In this document: positions 7,211-16,033 of the stretch, one piece after another
How positions within the stretch are numbered: the stretch's first letter is position 1
How the letters are laid out: the number at the start of each line of letters is the position of its first letter
Assembly: GCA_018267585.1 (NCBI GenBank)
Contig: JAFDYE010000214.1
Span: 1 to 41,965, forward strand
Reading direction: 5' to 3'
From: Bacteroidota bacterium
GTDB lineage: Bacteria; Bacteroidota; Bacteroidia; Chitinophagales; Chitinophagaceae
DNA length: 41,965 nt
Position numbers and translations under genes: made by a program
The notes under the pieces: generated by a model
Told to the model about the DNA's origin: nothing
What the model saw: the letters and a program-made list of their open reading frames with translations, nothing else
The model's database searches: none

Positions 7211-9568
7211 GTGCTCAAAAGTCGACTCATCCTTCTGTTCGCCTTGTCCTTTCTTCGATCTTCCGCACAGGACCTTTTGACCAGGGAATGGAACGCTTCA
7301 TGGATAGCAACACCCGGCGCTTCTCCCGATGGCTACGGCGTTTATCTATTCCAAAAACAGATCGTTCTCCCTGCCGTACCGGCGGCACTGCCCGTCATGG
7401 TCTCCGCGGACAACCGGTATAAATTGTTCGTCAACGACAGCCTGGTCTCCATCGGACCTGCGCGCGGGGACGTACAGCACTGGAACTATGCCACCGTAGA
7501 CCTGGCCCGGTGGCTGCATGCAGGCGCCAACCGGATCACCGCGCAGGTATGGAACGAAGGCGCCGAAAGGACGGAAGCCCAGCTGTCCTACCGCACCGGC
7601 TTTATTCTCCAGGCCGGAAGTCCTGAAGGCAAGGCGCTGAATACGGACACCGGCTGGCTAACGGTAATGGACAGCAGCTATTCGCCGATACGGGTGAGGG
7701 TGCCCGGATACTATGTCGCAGGACCGGGGCAGCTGACGGATATGACCAAGGGGCTTTCCGGGCGGCCCGGCGAAGGCGGCCTGACCTCCTGGAAACACGC
7801 CCGGGTCATCGCGGCCGGAGTTCCCCGGAACATCCCCACCTCCTTTGCCTCCACCACGGCCTGGATGCTCACCCCATCCACCCTGCCCCCCATGCAGCTG
7901 ACGCGGCAACGGATACAGACCATCCGCAAGGCGGAAGGGACCACTGTCGCCTCCGACTGGCCGCTTAGGCCACAGCCCGTCACCATTCCGGCAAACAGTC
8001 ACGCGACCATTCTATTCGATCAGTCTTTTCTTACCAACGCTTATCCATACCTTGTCTTCAGCGGGGGACGGAATGCCCGGCTATCCTTGACCTATGCGGA
8101 GGCCCTCTATTCGCACGTTCCGATAAAAGGCAACCGATCCGAGACAGAGGGCAAGATCTTCATCGGAAGAAAGGACAGCATCCTCTCCAATGGCGGCGAC
8201 AGACAGGTCTTTACCACCCTGACCTGGCGAACCTGGCGCTATATCCAGCTGAAGGTCGTCACTGGCGACGAACCACTGGTATTGAACGATATCTACGGAA
8301 CATTCGTCGGCTACCCCTTCGAACAAAAGGCGAAGTTCAGGGCCGACCGGCCGGAGCTCGACAGCATGCTCGCCATCGGCTGGCATACCGCGCGCCTCTG
8401 CGCTATAGAGACGTATATGGATTGCCCCTATTACGAACAGCTGCAATACATAGGCGATACGCGCATCCAGGCCCTGGTCTCGCTGTACAATAGCGGCGAC
8501 GACCGGCTGGTCAGGAATGCGATCGAACAGATAGACGAGTCCCGGCGGCCCGAGGGCGTCACGCTCAGCCGTTATCCTACGCAGATGCCGCAGCTGATCC
8601 CGCCGTTCTCGCTATGGTGGATCGGCATGCTGCACGATTACTGGCGCTATGGCCGGGATACGGCCTTTGCCATCGGCAAGCTACCGGGAACAAGACAGGT
8701 GTTGGGCTTTTTTCATGGTTTTCAGCAGCCGGACGGCTCGCTCCACGGCCTGCCCTACTGGACGTTCACCGACTGGGTCAACAGCCCTGGCTGGAACACG
8801 GGTATGGCTCCTGTAGGAGCCGACGGCAGCTCGTCCGTGCTCGACCTCCAGCTCTTGTGGGCCTACCAGCTGGCGGCGGAAATGGAAAGCCGCGGCGGAA
8901 TGAAGGAATATGCCACCCTCTACCGCGACTATGCCGCCCGTCTAAAGGCCACCATCCGGGCAAAATACTGGGACCAGGGTCGCCGGCTGTTCGCTGACCG
9001 GCCCGAAAAGGACCTGTTCTCGCAGCACGCCAATACCCTCGCCATCCTCACCGGCGTCACGGACGGGCAGGAAGCCAAAGACCTCGCAAAAAGGCTGCTG
9101 ACCGACACCAGCCTCGCGCAGGCCTCCATCTACTTCAAATACTATCTTCATCAGGCGCTGACCCGCGCCGGCTATGGCGACGATTATCTGCAATGGCTCG
9201 ATAAATGGAGAGAGAACATTGCGCTGGGCCTGACTACGTGGGCGGAGATGTCGGACGTGAAGGCCTCACGCTCTGACTGCCACGCCTGGGGCGCCAGTCC
9301 GAATATTGAATTTTTCAGGACCGTCCTCGGCCTGGACAGCGATGCCCCCGGCTTTACCCGCATCAGGGTCGAACCTCACCTGGGCAGCCTGCAAAAGGTC
9401 AGCGGCAGCATGCCCCACCCGAAGGGAACGCTATCCGCCTCCTACCGGCTGAACAACGGCAAATGGGATATTACCCTGGAGCTGCCCGCCGGCACCAGCG
9501 GCCGGCTCCTGTGGAAAGAAAACGAATTTCCGCTGAAGGCGGGTCTTAACACGTTCAAATCACTTTGA
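7211..9568 (+). CDS. GH78-type alpha-L-rhamnosidase
   Basis: This 785-residue secreted enzyme starts at a GTG and has a short signal peptide ending around SSAQ (residue 20). It has an N-terminal beta-sandwich (about 28-170), a second beta domain typical of bacterial rhamnosidases (about 255-365), an (alpha/alpha)6 barrel (about 370-690) and a C-terminal beta domain. Family hallmarks are CPYYEQLQYIGDTR, with Glu409 in the position of the general acid, and TTWAEMSD, with Glu679 in the position of the general base. GH78 enzymes remove terminal alpha-L-rhamnose from pectic glycans, glycosides or polysaccharides. Its stop codon precedes the next start by two bases, so it is the first gene of a three-gene operon with the lipoprotein and the unassigned TIM-barrel protein. 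A GTG start is unusual here; I see no better in-frame ATG before the signal peptide. Confidence 0.88.
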   Translation: MLKSRLILLFALSFLRSSAQDLLTREWNASWIATPGASPDGYGVYLFQKQIVLPAVPAALPVMVSADNRYKLFVNDSLVSIGPARGDVQHWNYATVDLARWLHAGANRITAQVWNEGAERTEAQLSYRTGFILQAGSPEGKALNTDTGWLTVMDSSYSPIRVRVPGYYVAGPGQLTDMTKGLSGRPGEGGLTSWKHARVIAAGVPRNIPTSFASTTAWMLTPSTLPPMQLTRQRIQTIRKAEGTTVASDWPLRPQPVTIPANSHATILFDQSFLTNAYPYLVFSGGRNARLSLTYAEALYSHVPIKGNRSETEGKIFIGRKDSILSNGGDRQVFTTLTWRTWRYIQLKVVTGDEPLVLNDIYGTFVGYPFEQKAKFRADRPELDSMLAIGWHTARLCAIETYMDCPYYEQLQYIGDTRIQALVSLYNSGDDRLVRNAIEQIDESRRPEGVTLSRYPTQMPQLIPPFSLWWIGMLHDYWRYGRDTAFAIGKLPGTRQVLGFFHGFQQPDGSLHGLPYWTFTDWVNSPGWNTGMAPVGADGSSSVLDLQLLWAYQLAAEMESRGGMKEYATLYRDYAARLKATIRAKYWDQGRRLFADRPEKDLFSQHANTLAILTGVTDGQEAKDLAKRLLTDTSLAQASIYFKYYLHQALTRAGYGDDYLQWLDKWRENIALGLTTWAEMSDVKASRSDCHAWGASPNIEFFRTVLGLDSDAPGFTRIRVEPHLGSLQKVSGSMPHPKGTLSASYRLNNGKWDITLELPAGTSGRLLWKENEFPLKAGLNTFKSL

Positions 9569-9570
9569 CC

Positions 9571-10020
9571 ATGAAATACACATTTCTTTTGATTGCCGGT
9601 TCTCTGAGCCTCCTCCTTTCCTGCAACACCCAAACTACCGGCACCCTGCGGCTCAGCGGCACATGGCGCCTCGTCTCCGGGACTACGATCACCAGGGGCG
9701 TCAGCACCGTTACCGACTATACGAAAGACAGCCGGTTCATCAAGATCATCAACGACGACCATTTCGCCTTCCTCAAACACGATATCAACCCTCCGAAAGA
9801 CTCCTCCAATCATTTCGACGCGGGCGGCGGCGCCTATACCCTGACCGGCAACCAGTATACCGAGCACCTCGACTACTACAGCGACCGCAACTGGGAAGGA
9901 AAAACCTTTCAGTTCACAGTCGCCATCAGTAACGACACGTTGATCCAGCGGGGAATGGAAAAGGTAGAGAACGAGAACATCGACCGCGAGATCATCGAAC
10001 GCTATGTCAGGGAAAAATAA
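9571..10020 (+). CDS. Small calycin-like lipoprotein
   Basis: I start this at the ATG at 9571; a TTG two codons earlier overlaps the GH78 stop and is less likely. The protein is 149 residues with a lipoprotein signal peptide whose lipobox is LLSC (Cys18). After it comes LSGTWRLVSG and later FIKIINDDHFAFLK and LTGNQYTEHLDYY, the pattern of small lipocalin-like or DUF4488-like beta-barrel lipoproteins in Bacteroidota. It should be anchored in a membrane, facing the periplasm or surface. It sits two bases after GH78 and six bases before the next gene, suggesting translational coupling, so it may assist the enzymes or bind a ligand. Function is not known. Confidence 0.75.
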   Translation: MKYTFLLIAGSLSLLLSCNTQTTGTLRLSGTWRLVSGTTITRGVSTVTDYTKDSRFIKIINDDHFAFLKHDINPPKDSSNHFDAGGGAYTLTGNQYTEHLDYYSDRNWEGKTFQFTVAISNDTLIQRGMEKVENENIDREIIERYVREK

Positions 10021-10026
10021 CTATCT

Positions 10027-12522
10027 ATGCGAATCAGGTCCTTGTTAGCATCCAGCCTTCTGTTCATCTGCGTTCATGCGCACGCACAGGTCATTATTGA
10101 TGACAGCATGGTCCTGGGTGCACCCGCCAGGTATGGCCTCGACCGGCTGAACGCCGAACTAAAGGCCAGACATATTACGCAATACCATATCGCGATCGTC
10201 CGCACGAAAGGCCGGCCCGAATCATTGTCCATCCGGCGAAGAGGCAACGAATTTATCCTCGGTGGGTCCGACGATACCGGCGTCATGTATGCCCTGCTCG
10301 AGGTCGCCCGCCAGCTGCGCCTCGGGACCCCGCTAAAAGACATAAAGGACGCCACAGAATCACCCGACCTCCGCGACCGCGCGATCTCTGTCTACACGAT
10401 GAACCGCGCCTACTGGGAAAGCCGGTTCTATGACGAAAAATACTGGGCCCGCTACCTGGACATGATGGCCGAGAACCGGTTCAATTCGCTGGTCGTCATC
10501 TTCGGCTACGAGAACGGCGGTTTCCTCGCCCCATGCTATCCTTATTTTTTCAACGTTGACGGTTATCCGGACATCAGGATGGTAGGACTGAGCGAACAGG
10601 ACCAGCAGCGTAATCTTGCGGCCATCCGCCGGCTGATCGAAATGGCGCACGACCGCGGCATCCGGTTCACGGCAGGCATCTGGGACCATATCTATCGCGG
10701 CGGCGTACAGGGGGGAGGCATTCCCGGCAACGAAAAAGCGCCCGACCACCCTACTCCCGGCCTGGTATGGGGAGTCACCGCCGAGAACCTGACCGCCTAT
10801 ACGCGGACCGCGCTGACACAGTTCATCCGGAAAATACCCGTTGACGCCATCCAGTTTCGCATGCACGGAGAATCGGGTCTGAAAAAGGATGAGGAAGAGG
10901 CCTTCTGGGCTGACGTTTTCGCCATGATCAAACAGACCAGGCCAGGACTCCGCATCGATATGCGCGCCAAAGAGCTGCCCGGGACCGTTATCGAAAGCGC
11001 CATACGGTCGGGTATAAAATTCAGGATCGACACAAAGGTCTGGATGGAACAAATGGGCCTCCCCTATCACCCCACCCGCATCAATCCCGAAAAGAGCTAT
11101 GTCCGCCACAGCTACGGCGACCTTTTGCGCTATCCGAAAAAATATACGATGCAGTGGCGGCTATGGACGGGAGGGACATCCCGTATCCTGCTGTGGGGCG
11201 ACCCCGAATATGCCCGCCGGATGGTGGGTAGCGCGCATCTCTACGACGGCGACGGACTGGACGTCAACGAGCCGCTCGCCACCAAGATGGAAGCCCAGCC
11301 CCATGACGCCAGGCCGTTCGATCTCCTGCAGCCGCAGCACCGGTACTATGACTATGAGTTCGAACGCTACTGGCATTTCTTCCAGGTATTCGGACGCATG
11401 GCTTATAACCCCAATACTCCCTCAGCCGTCTGGGGCAAAGAATTCAATCAACGTTTCGGCGATACCAACGGGCCTCTGGTGGAAGCAGCCTTGCACCGCG
11501 CCAGCGCCATTCTGCCCCGCATCATCGCCTCCTGTTATCCATACGACCACTTTCCCACGACCCGCGGCTGGGCCGAGAAGCAAGCCCTTGGCCCGCTGCC
11601 GGCATACGCCAACGCCGAAGGCAGCGACCTCTGTCAGTTCGCCACATTCGACGAAGAAGCCCGGCTGCTGATCGACGGGGGATCCACCGCGAAGATCCTT
11701 CCCTCGGCCAACAGTCAGTGGTTCGAAAAGACGGCGGCAGACGTATTTGCGCTCGTGGACCGCGTACACTACGATCCGAATAAAGAGCTGGCATCCACAC
11801 TGACCGACCTGCGTATACTCGCCAACCTCGCGCTGTACCACGCCCGGCGCATACCCGCTGCCGTTTGGTTCCGGCTCTACCAGCACACCCACGATCCCTC
11901 CGCGCTGGATTCCGCGATAAAGAACGAGTCCAACGCAATCGCAGCCTGGCGACAGATCGTGACCGCCGCCGGAGACTTCTATGCCTACGACCTGCAAATG
12001 GGAGTCCGGTCCGCCGGTCTCACCGGACACTGGAAAGACGAGCTGGTAAAGCTGGAGGCGGGACTGGACGGGCTGCAGCAGCAACGGCAGAATGCCGGAC
12101 CGGCCGACGCAACGACCAATACCGGGGCAGTCACAAGATCCCCTGTCTTTCCCCGACAGCGCACAAGATCATTCGACGAGCTGTTCAAAATTCGATTATT
12201 GGTCCCCGATAGCCTGCCTGCCGGTCAGCCCATAACCATCCGGATAACCGCTTCGGCAACCGCAGGCATGCAAAGCGTACGATGCAGCTACCGGGCGGTC
12301 AACCAGCAGCTGGAATACTCAACGATCGAAATGACCGCCGGAACATCGCCGGGAGAATACTCCGCCACGATACCCTCGGAAGCCATCGACCCGAACTACG
12401 ACATCCAGTATTATATCGGGCTGATCGATAAAAAAGGCAACGGACGCATCTATCCCGACCTCAACAAAGAAACACCGTATAGGATCATCCGGCTGATTCG
12501 TCCACCGGCCCCAAATCCCTGA
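10027..12522 (+). CDS. Secreted TIM-barrel glycoside hydrolase-like protein, family unassigned
   Basis: This is an 831-residue protein with a signal peptide ending near HAQ (residue 21). Residues about 25-110 look like the alpha+beta domain (GH67N/GH20b type) that precedes some glycoside hydrolase barrels, including a GSDDTGVMYALLEVARQL helix. Residues about 115-440 look like a TIM barrel, with an NRFNSLVVIFGYENGG strand. MHGESG (Glu282) and RAKELPG (Glu316) are the most obvious candidate catalytic acids. A helical region follows, then after a low-complexity linker an Ig-like beta domain at about 730-825. It resembles the GH67/GH20/GH115 group in layout, but I cannot assign it to a named family. 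It is the last gene of the GH78 operon, so a pectic or rhamnose-containing substrate is likely by association. The next gene converges on it with 55 bases between. Confidence 0.7.
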   Translation: MRIRSLLASSLLFICVHAHAQVIIDDSMVLGAPARYGLDRLNAELKARHITQYHIAIVRTKGRPESLSIRRRGNEFILGGSDDTGVMYALLEVARQLRLGTPLKDIKDATESPDLRDRAISVYTMNRAYWESRFYDEKYWARYLDMMAENRFNSLVVIFGYENGGFLAPCYPYFFNVDGYPDIRMVGLSEQDQQRNLAAIRRLIEMAHDRGIRFTAGIWDHIYRGGVQGGGIPGNEKAPDHPTPGLVWGVTAENLTAYTRTALTQFIRKIPVDAIQFRMHGESGLKKDEEEAFWADVFAMIKQTRPGLRIDMRAKELPGTVIESAIRSGIKFRIDTKVWMEQMGLPYHPTRINPEKSYVRHSYGDLLRYPKKYTMQWRLWTGGTSRILLWGDPEYARRMVGSAHLYDGDGLDVNEPLATKMEAQPHDARPFDLLQPQHRYYDYEFERYWHFFQVFGRMAYNPNTPSAVWGKEFNQRFGDTNGPLVEAALHRASAILPRIIASCYPYDHFPTTRGWAEKQALGPLPAYANAEGSDLCQFATFDEEARLLIDGGSTAKILPSANSQWFEKTAADVFALVDRVHYDPNKELASTLTDLRILANLALYHARRIPAAVWFRLYQHTHDPSALDSAIKNESNAIAAWRQIVTAAGDFYAYDLQMGVRSAGLTGHWKDELVKLEAGLDGLQQQRQNAGPADATTNTGAVTRSPVFPRQRTRSFDELFKIRLLVPDSLPAGQPITIRITASATAGMQSVRCSYRAVNQQLEYSTIEMTAGTSPGEYSATIPSEAIDPNYDIQYYIGLIDKKGNGRIYPDLNKETPYRIIRLIRPPAPNP

Positions 12523-12577
12523 ACGGCACCGCTTGTCGTCGGCACCACCCTCGGCAGGATCGCGCTGTTACCTTAAA

Positions 12578-15052
12578 CTACTGCTGCCCGCCACCCCCTA
12601 CCCGGCTCTGCTCATCGCTGGCGCCGCTATTCCTCCTCTGCGGCTGCCCCCCCGTGGTCCGGCCCAGGCGATATACGAAAGTAAAGATGATCCGTCTGTT
12701 ATCCCAGATAGCATGATTATTGAGAACCCCCTTGCCCAGCACCGTATGCGAGCTAAAACTCATCAGGTAAAAAGGATCCCGGAGATTCAGCCTGACCGAG
12801 CCTTTTCCGTCCAGGACCTGCCTGGACCCGCCCAGCGAGAACATCCCCCTTCCGTCGGCGAGCTGCATGCCGTTGAGATAATCCTGCGCATAATAAAAGG
12901 CGCTGACCTCCGCGGACCATCCTTTCCCGAATTTGTACTGGCTGTTGAAATTGGCGTTGAAAGAGGTATAGCTAACGTCGATCGCCGTACTGTCGAATGA
13001 CCCCGCGTAATGGTGATTATAGACGTTGACAAAGGCATTCAGCATCCAGGCCCGGGTCAGCTGCCGGCTGTAGTTGATAGACAAGCCGATCTGCCGCTCG
13101 GCAGCGAAATTTCGCGTGGTCCCCACCGTCGTATAGTTGGAATCTCCGGAGGCTTTGAAGGTGAGCTGCGCTTCGTTCATGATATCGGTCGTCCTGGTAT
13201 AGTTGGCAGAGACATTCAGCTGCCCTTTGAAGTTATAGCTGAGCTCGATATTGTTGCTGAACTGCGGCTGAAGATCCGGGTTCCCTTCCTCATAGTTATA
13301 TCGGTCCAGCTGAAACCGGAATGGATTCAGGCTCTGGTACGACGGCCGCTCGATCCTCCTGCCGAAAGATATTCCGAAAACATTATCTTCATTGGTCTTA
13401 TAGGTAAAATAGGCGGTAGGGAACAGCTGAAGATAATTCCTTTCGAACTTCATGTCCTTGACTGTCTGGTCGCCCCGGGTATTCGTCTGTTCCGCCCTCA
13501 CCCCGAGCTGCATCGAAAACTTTTTAATGGTCTGCCGCCAGTTGACATATGCGGCGTTGATATTTTCCTTATAGATAAAATGATTGCTGATCGAAGTATC
13601 GGCCACCCAATTCTTCAGCGTATTATCGTATAACGTATAGATAGCGTTATTGTCGGTCCTGACATAGCTGGACTTGACGCCTGCTTCGAAAGTCGCGTTG
13701 TTGCCCAGCACTTTCTTATAGTCGCTCTTGAGGCTATAGATATCGATCTGCGAAGGCAGCCGGCCGTTCAGGAGGTATGGGACGTCGGAAGGCTGCTTGT
13801 CGGCATTGTACAGGTAGTTGTCAGAGGTCAGCATACCCTGCGTATTGTAAAAGATATAATCGGCGTCAACGGACAGCTCGCTGCCTTTTGTATCCAGCTT
13901 ACGAACGTAGTTGGCATTAAAGCCGACGTGGGTCTCCGGAGTCTTGTTCAATGACTGCGCGATATTGTACTGTACAAAATTATGCAGGCTGTCGTAAAAA
14001 TTGGTGGTCGTCCCCGATGTGAACCACTGCTTGTCGACCGTACCGTTGATGGAAAAACCGAGCGTCGTTTTCTTGCCGGCATAATAGTCGACCCCGGCCC
14101 GGAAATTATGCCCCCGGTCGGAATACCGTCCGTAGGTGTGCGCCTGACTGTACCGGTCGAACGGCGCATCCGCATTCTCCCGCTGGCTGTTGTCGTTATG
14201 GCTGTCGTTGAAACCCTCCCACCAGGCATAACCATAGTTGCCATAGACGTTGAACTTTCCCTGCCGCCAGTTGAAGTTGAAGCTATTGGGGCTTTTGAAA
14301 TACCGGGCGATGATCGCGCTCAGCGTGATGGACGCATTGAAGCCATTGTTCCTGTTCTTCTTGGTCACCAGGTTAATGATTCCCGAATTACCCGCTGCGT
14401 CATATTTGGCGGGTGGCTGGGTCATGATCTCGACCTGGTCGAGCTGGCTGGCCGGCATATTCTTCAGATAATTGGCGAGGTCCTGCGCGCTCAGATAAGT
14501 GGGCTTGCCGTCGATCATCACGATCACCCCCGCCTTGCCCCTGAGGCTGATCTTCCCGTCGTTGTCTACCGTTACCCCGGGAGCCTTCTCCAGCACTTCC
14601 AGGGCCGTAAGCCCGCCATTGGTGGGCGATGCATCCACATTGACGACCGTCTTGTCGATCTTATTCTCTATCAGCGGCCGGCTGCCGACCACCGTCACCT
14701 GCCCCAGCGCCGTCCCGCCGGCCGGCCGAAGACGAACGACATTTACCGATAAGGACGGCTTTCCTTCAGTCAGCTCCATTGGCTGACTCGACCAGGCGAG
14801 AAATCCGATATGTGTAACGGAAAGACGATATTTCCCGGGGGAGACATTCTCAAAAACGAATTGGCCGCTCGGACCGGTGCCCACCGTCCTGAAGGATACC
14901 GAATCCTTCCCTTTCAAAAGAGAGACCGAGACCGCATCTATTCCCTTCCCATCCGCGTCTTCGATCCTTCCACTGATCTTTCCTGCCTGCTGCTGGGCGA
15001 AGACGGCCTGCCCCAGCAGCTGCAAAATAAGAAGGACAGATAGCGTTCTCAT
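12578..15052 (-). CDS. TonB-dependent outer membrane receptor (outer membrane beta-barrel family 3 type)
   Basis: This 824-residue protein has a signal peptide ending around FAQ (residue 20), a carboxypeptidase-regulatory-like domain (about 24-110) and a plug with NKIDKTVVNVDA, LEVLEKAPGV and GIINLVTKKN (about 118-235). Its barrel follows the outer-membrane-beta-barrel-3 pattern, including the signature FGRRIERPSYQSLNPF. It is different from SusC: it lacks the SusC signature, has no SusD partner and is shorter. The C terminus is a polar, glycine- and glutamine-rich tail rather than the usual terminal aromatic residue. The ligand is unknown. It is divergent from the isomerase-like gene, with 147 bases between, and convergent with the GH78 operon. 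Receptors of this class import peptides, metal complexes or glycans; I cannot choose. Confidence 0.88.
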   Translation of the reverse strand: MRTLSVLLILQLLGQAVFAQQQAGKISGRIEDADGKGIDAVSVSLLKGKDSVSFRTVGTGPSGQFVFENVSPGKYRLSVTHIGFLAWSSQPMELTEGKPSLSVNVVRLRPAGGTALGQVTVVGSRPLIENKIDKTVVNVDASPTNGGLTALEVLEKAPGVTVDNDGKISLRGKAGVIVMIDGKPTYLSAQDLANYLKNMPASQLDQVEIMTQPPAKYDAAGNSGIINLVTKKNRNNGFNASITLSAIIARYFKSPNSFNFNWRQGKFNVYGNYGYAWWEGFNDSHNDNSQRENADAPFDRYSQAHTYGRYSDRGHNFRAGVDYYAGKKTTLGFSINGTVDKQWFTSGTTTNFYDSLHNFVQYNIAQSLNKTPETHVGFNANYVRKLDTKGSELSVDADYIFYNTQGMLTSDNYLYNADKQPSDVPYLLNGRLPSQIDIYSLKSDYKKVLGNNATFEAGVKSSYVRTDNNAIYTLYDNTLKNWVADTSISNHFIYKENINAAYVNWRQTIKKFSMQLGVRAEQTNTRGDQTVKDMKFERNYLQLFPTAYFTYKTNEDNVFGISFGRRIERPSYQSLNPFRFQLDRYNYEEGNPDLQPQFSNNIELSYNFKGQLNVSANYTRTTDIMNEAQLTFKASGDSNYTTVGTTRNFAAERQIGLSINYSRQLTRAWMLNAFVNVYNHHYAGSFDSTAIDVSYTSFNANFNSQYKFGKGWSAEVSAFYYAQDYLNGMQLADGRGMFSLGGSRQVLDGKGSVRLNLRDPFYLMSFSSHTVLGKGVLNNHAIWDNRRIIFTFVYRLGRTTGGQPQRRNSGASDEQSRVGGGGQQ

Positions 15053-15080
15053 AAAAAGTTGTTAGCTGGTGAATACGATG

Positions 15081-15088
15081 CAAAACTC
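15081..15088 (-). promoter_or_regulatory. Candidate -7 box for the TonB-dependent receptor
   Basis: On the minus strand this reads GAGTTTTG followed by CATC, seven of eight to TAnnTTTG. It lies 28 bases before the ATG of the receptor gene, a normal leader length. Confidence 0.35.
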
Positions 15089-15182
15089 TCCGGATTTCCC
15101 ACAACTAAAAGCCAAAACGGGACAAGAGGAAATAAAACATAGCTAACCGGCACAAAAAAGAGACGCCCTTTATGAAAGAATG

Positions 15183-15195
15183 TTGCATCTTTATA
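15183..15195 (+). promoter_or_regulatory. Candidate promoter element shared with the GH78 promoter
   Basis: TTGCATCTTTATA is identical to the string at 7150-7162. CATCTTTA at 15186-15193 is six of eight to TAnnTTTG (a TA-to-CA change and a final A), and lies six bases before the ATG at 15200. Confidence 0.3.
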
Positions 15196-15199
15196 GCCT

Positions 15200-16033
15200 A
15201 TGGACCTAAAAATACTTTGCCCCGTCTGGGGACACGAACATATACCGATAGAAGACTTTGCGCTGAAAGTAAAGGAAGCCGGCTTCGACGGCCTCGACAC
15301 CTGGGTGCCGGAGGACAGGACGGAAAGACAACGGCTGCACCAGACCATAAAAGAGCTGGGACTCATATGGGTGTCCCATCAGTGGCAGGCCAAAGGCGAC
15401 ACCCCGCGGGCCTTTCAGGACTCCTTCCGCCACTACCTGGAGATCAGCGCGGAAGGAGCCCCCCTTTTCATCAACTGCCACACGGGAAAGGACTATTTCC
15501 CGTTCGAGCAGAACCTGGCACTGATCGACGCCGCCACCGCGTTCGCAAAAGAGACCGGTCACCTGGTCGTCCACGAGACGCACCGCGGCCGCGTCGGATT
15601 TCACCCGGCTTCGGCCATGGACTATTTCAGAGCCCGGCAATTCCCCATCACCGCCGATCTATCGCACTGGACCTGTACGACAGAAAGCTTTTTGGAGAAC
15701 TTTTCCGAAGCCGTGGACGAAGCCATCCGACGCACCCATCATATCCACGCCCGCGTAGGGTTCGAAGAGGGGCCACAGGTCGGCGACCCCCGCGCACCGG
15801 AATGGCAGCCGGCCCTGGGTCATTTTCTGGGATGGTGGGATCGTATGGTGGAAAGCCGTCGCCAGGCCGGCGCTCCCCTGCTGACGATCACGGCGGAGTT
15901 TGGTCCTCCCCCCTACCTGCCGACCATTCCATTCACCCGCCAGCCGGTAGCCGACCAGTTCACGATCAATAAATTCATGAAAGACCTTTTAAGAGAAAGA
16001 TACGCTAACCCGTCTTCCCCCGGTAGGATTTAG
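15200..16033 (+). CDS. Sugar phosphate isomerase/epimerase-like TIM-barrel protein
   Basis: This 277-residue cytoplasmic protein has no signal peptide. It matches the xylose-isomerase-like TIM-barrel group: it opens with KILCPVWGHEHIPIEDFALKV, GFDGLDTWVPED, then candidate metal or catalytic residues in VHETHRGR (Glu), ITADLSHW (Asp and His), HIHARVG (His) and ITAEFGPP (Glu). Enzymes of this family isomerise or epimerise sugars or act on cyclitols; a specific substrate cannot be read off. Its 3' end overlaps the convergent AraC gene by 29 bases. Next to a rhamnose/galacturonate-type locus it may process an imported sugar, but that is inference. Confidence 0.82.
   Translation: MDLKILCPVWGHEHIPIEDFALKVKEAGFDGLDTWVPEDRTERQRLHQTIKELGLIWVSHQWQAKGDTPRAFQDSFRHYLEISAEGAPLFINCHTGKDYFPFEQNLALIDAATAFAKETGHLVVHETHRGRVGFHPASAMDYFRARQFPITADLSHWTCTTESFLENFSEAVDEAIRRTHHIHARVGFEEGPQVGDPRAPEWQPALGHFLGWWDRMVESRRQAGAPLLTITAEFGPPPYLPTIPFTRQPVADQFTINKFMKDLLRERYANPSSPGRI

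Noticed and set aside
12533-13000. Plus-strand reading frame over the 3' end of the TonB-dependent receptor
   Set aside because: It is antisense to a full-length receptor barrel and has no family pattern.
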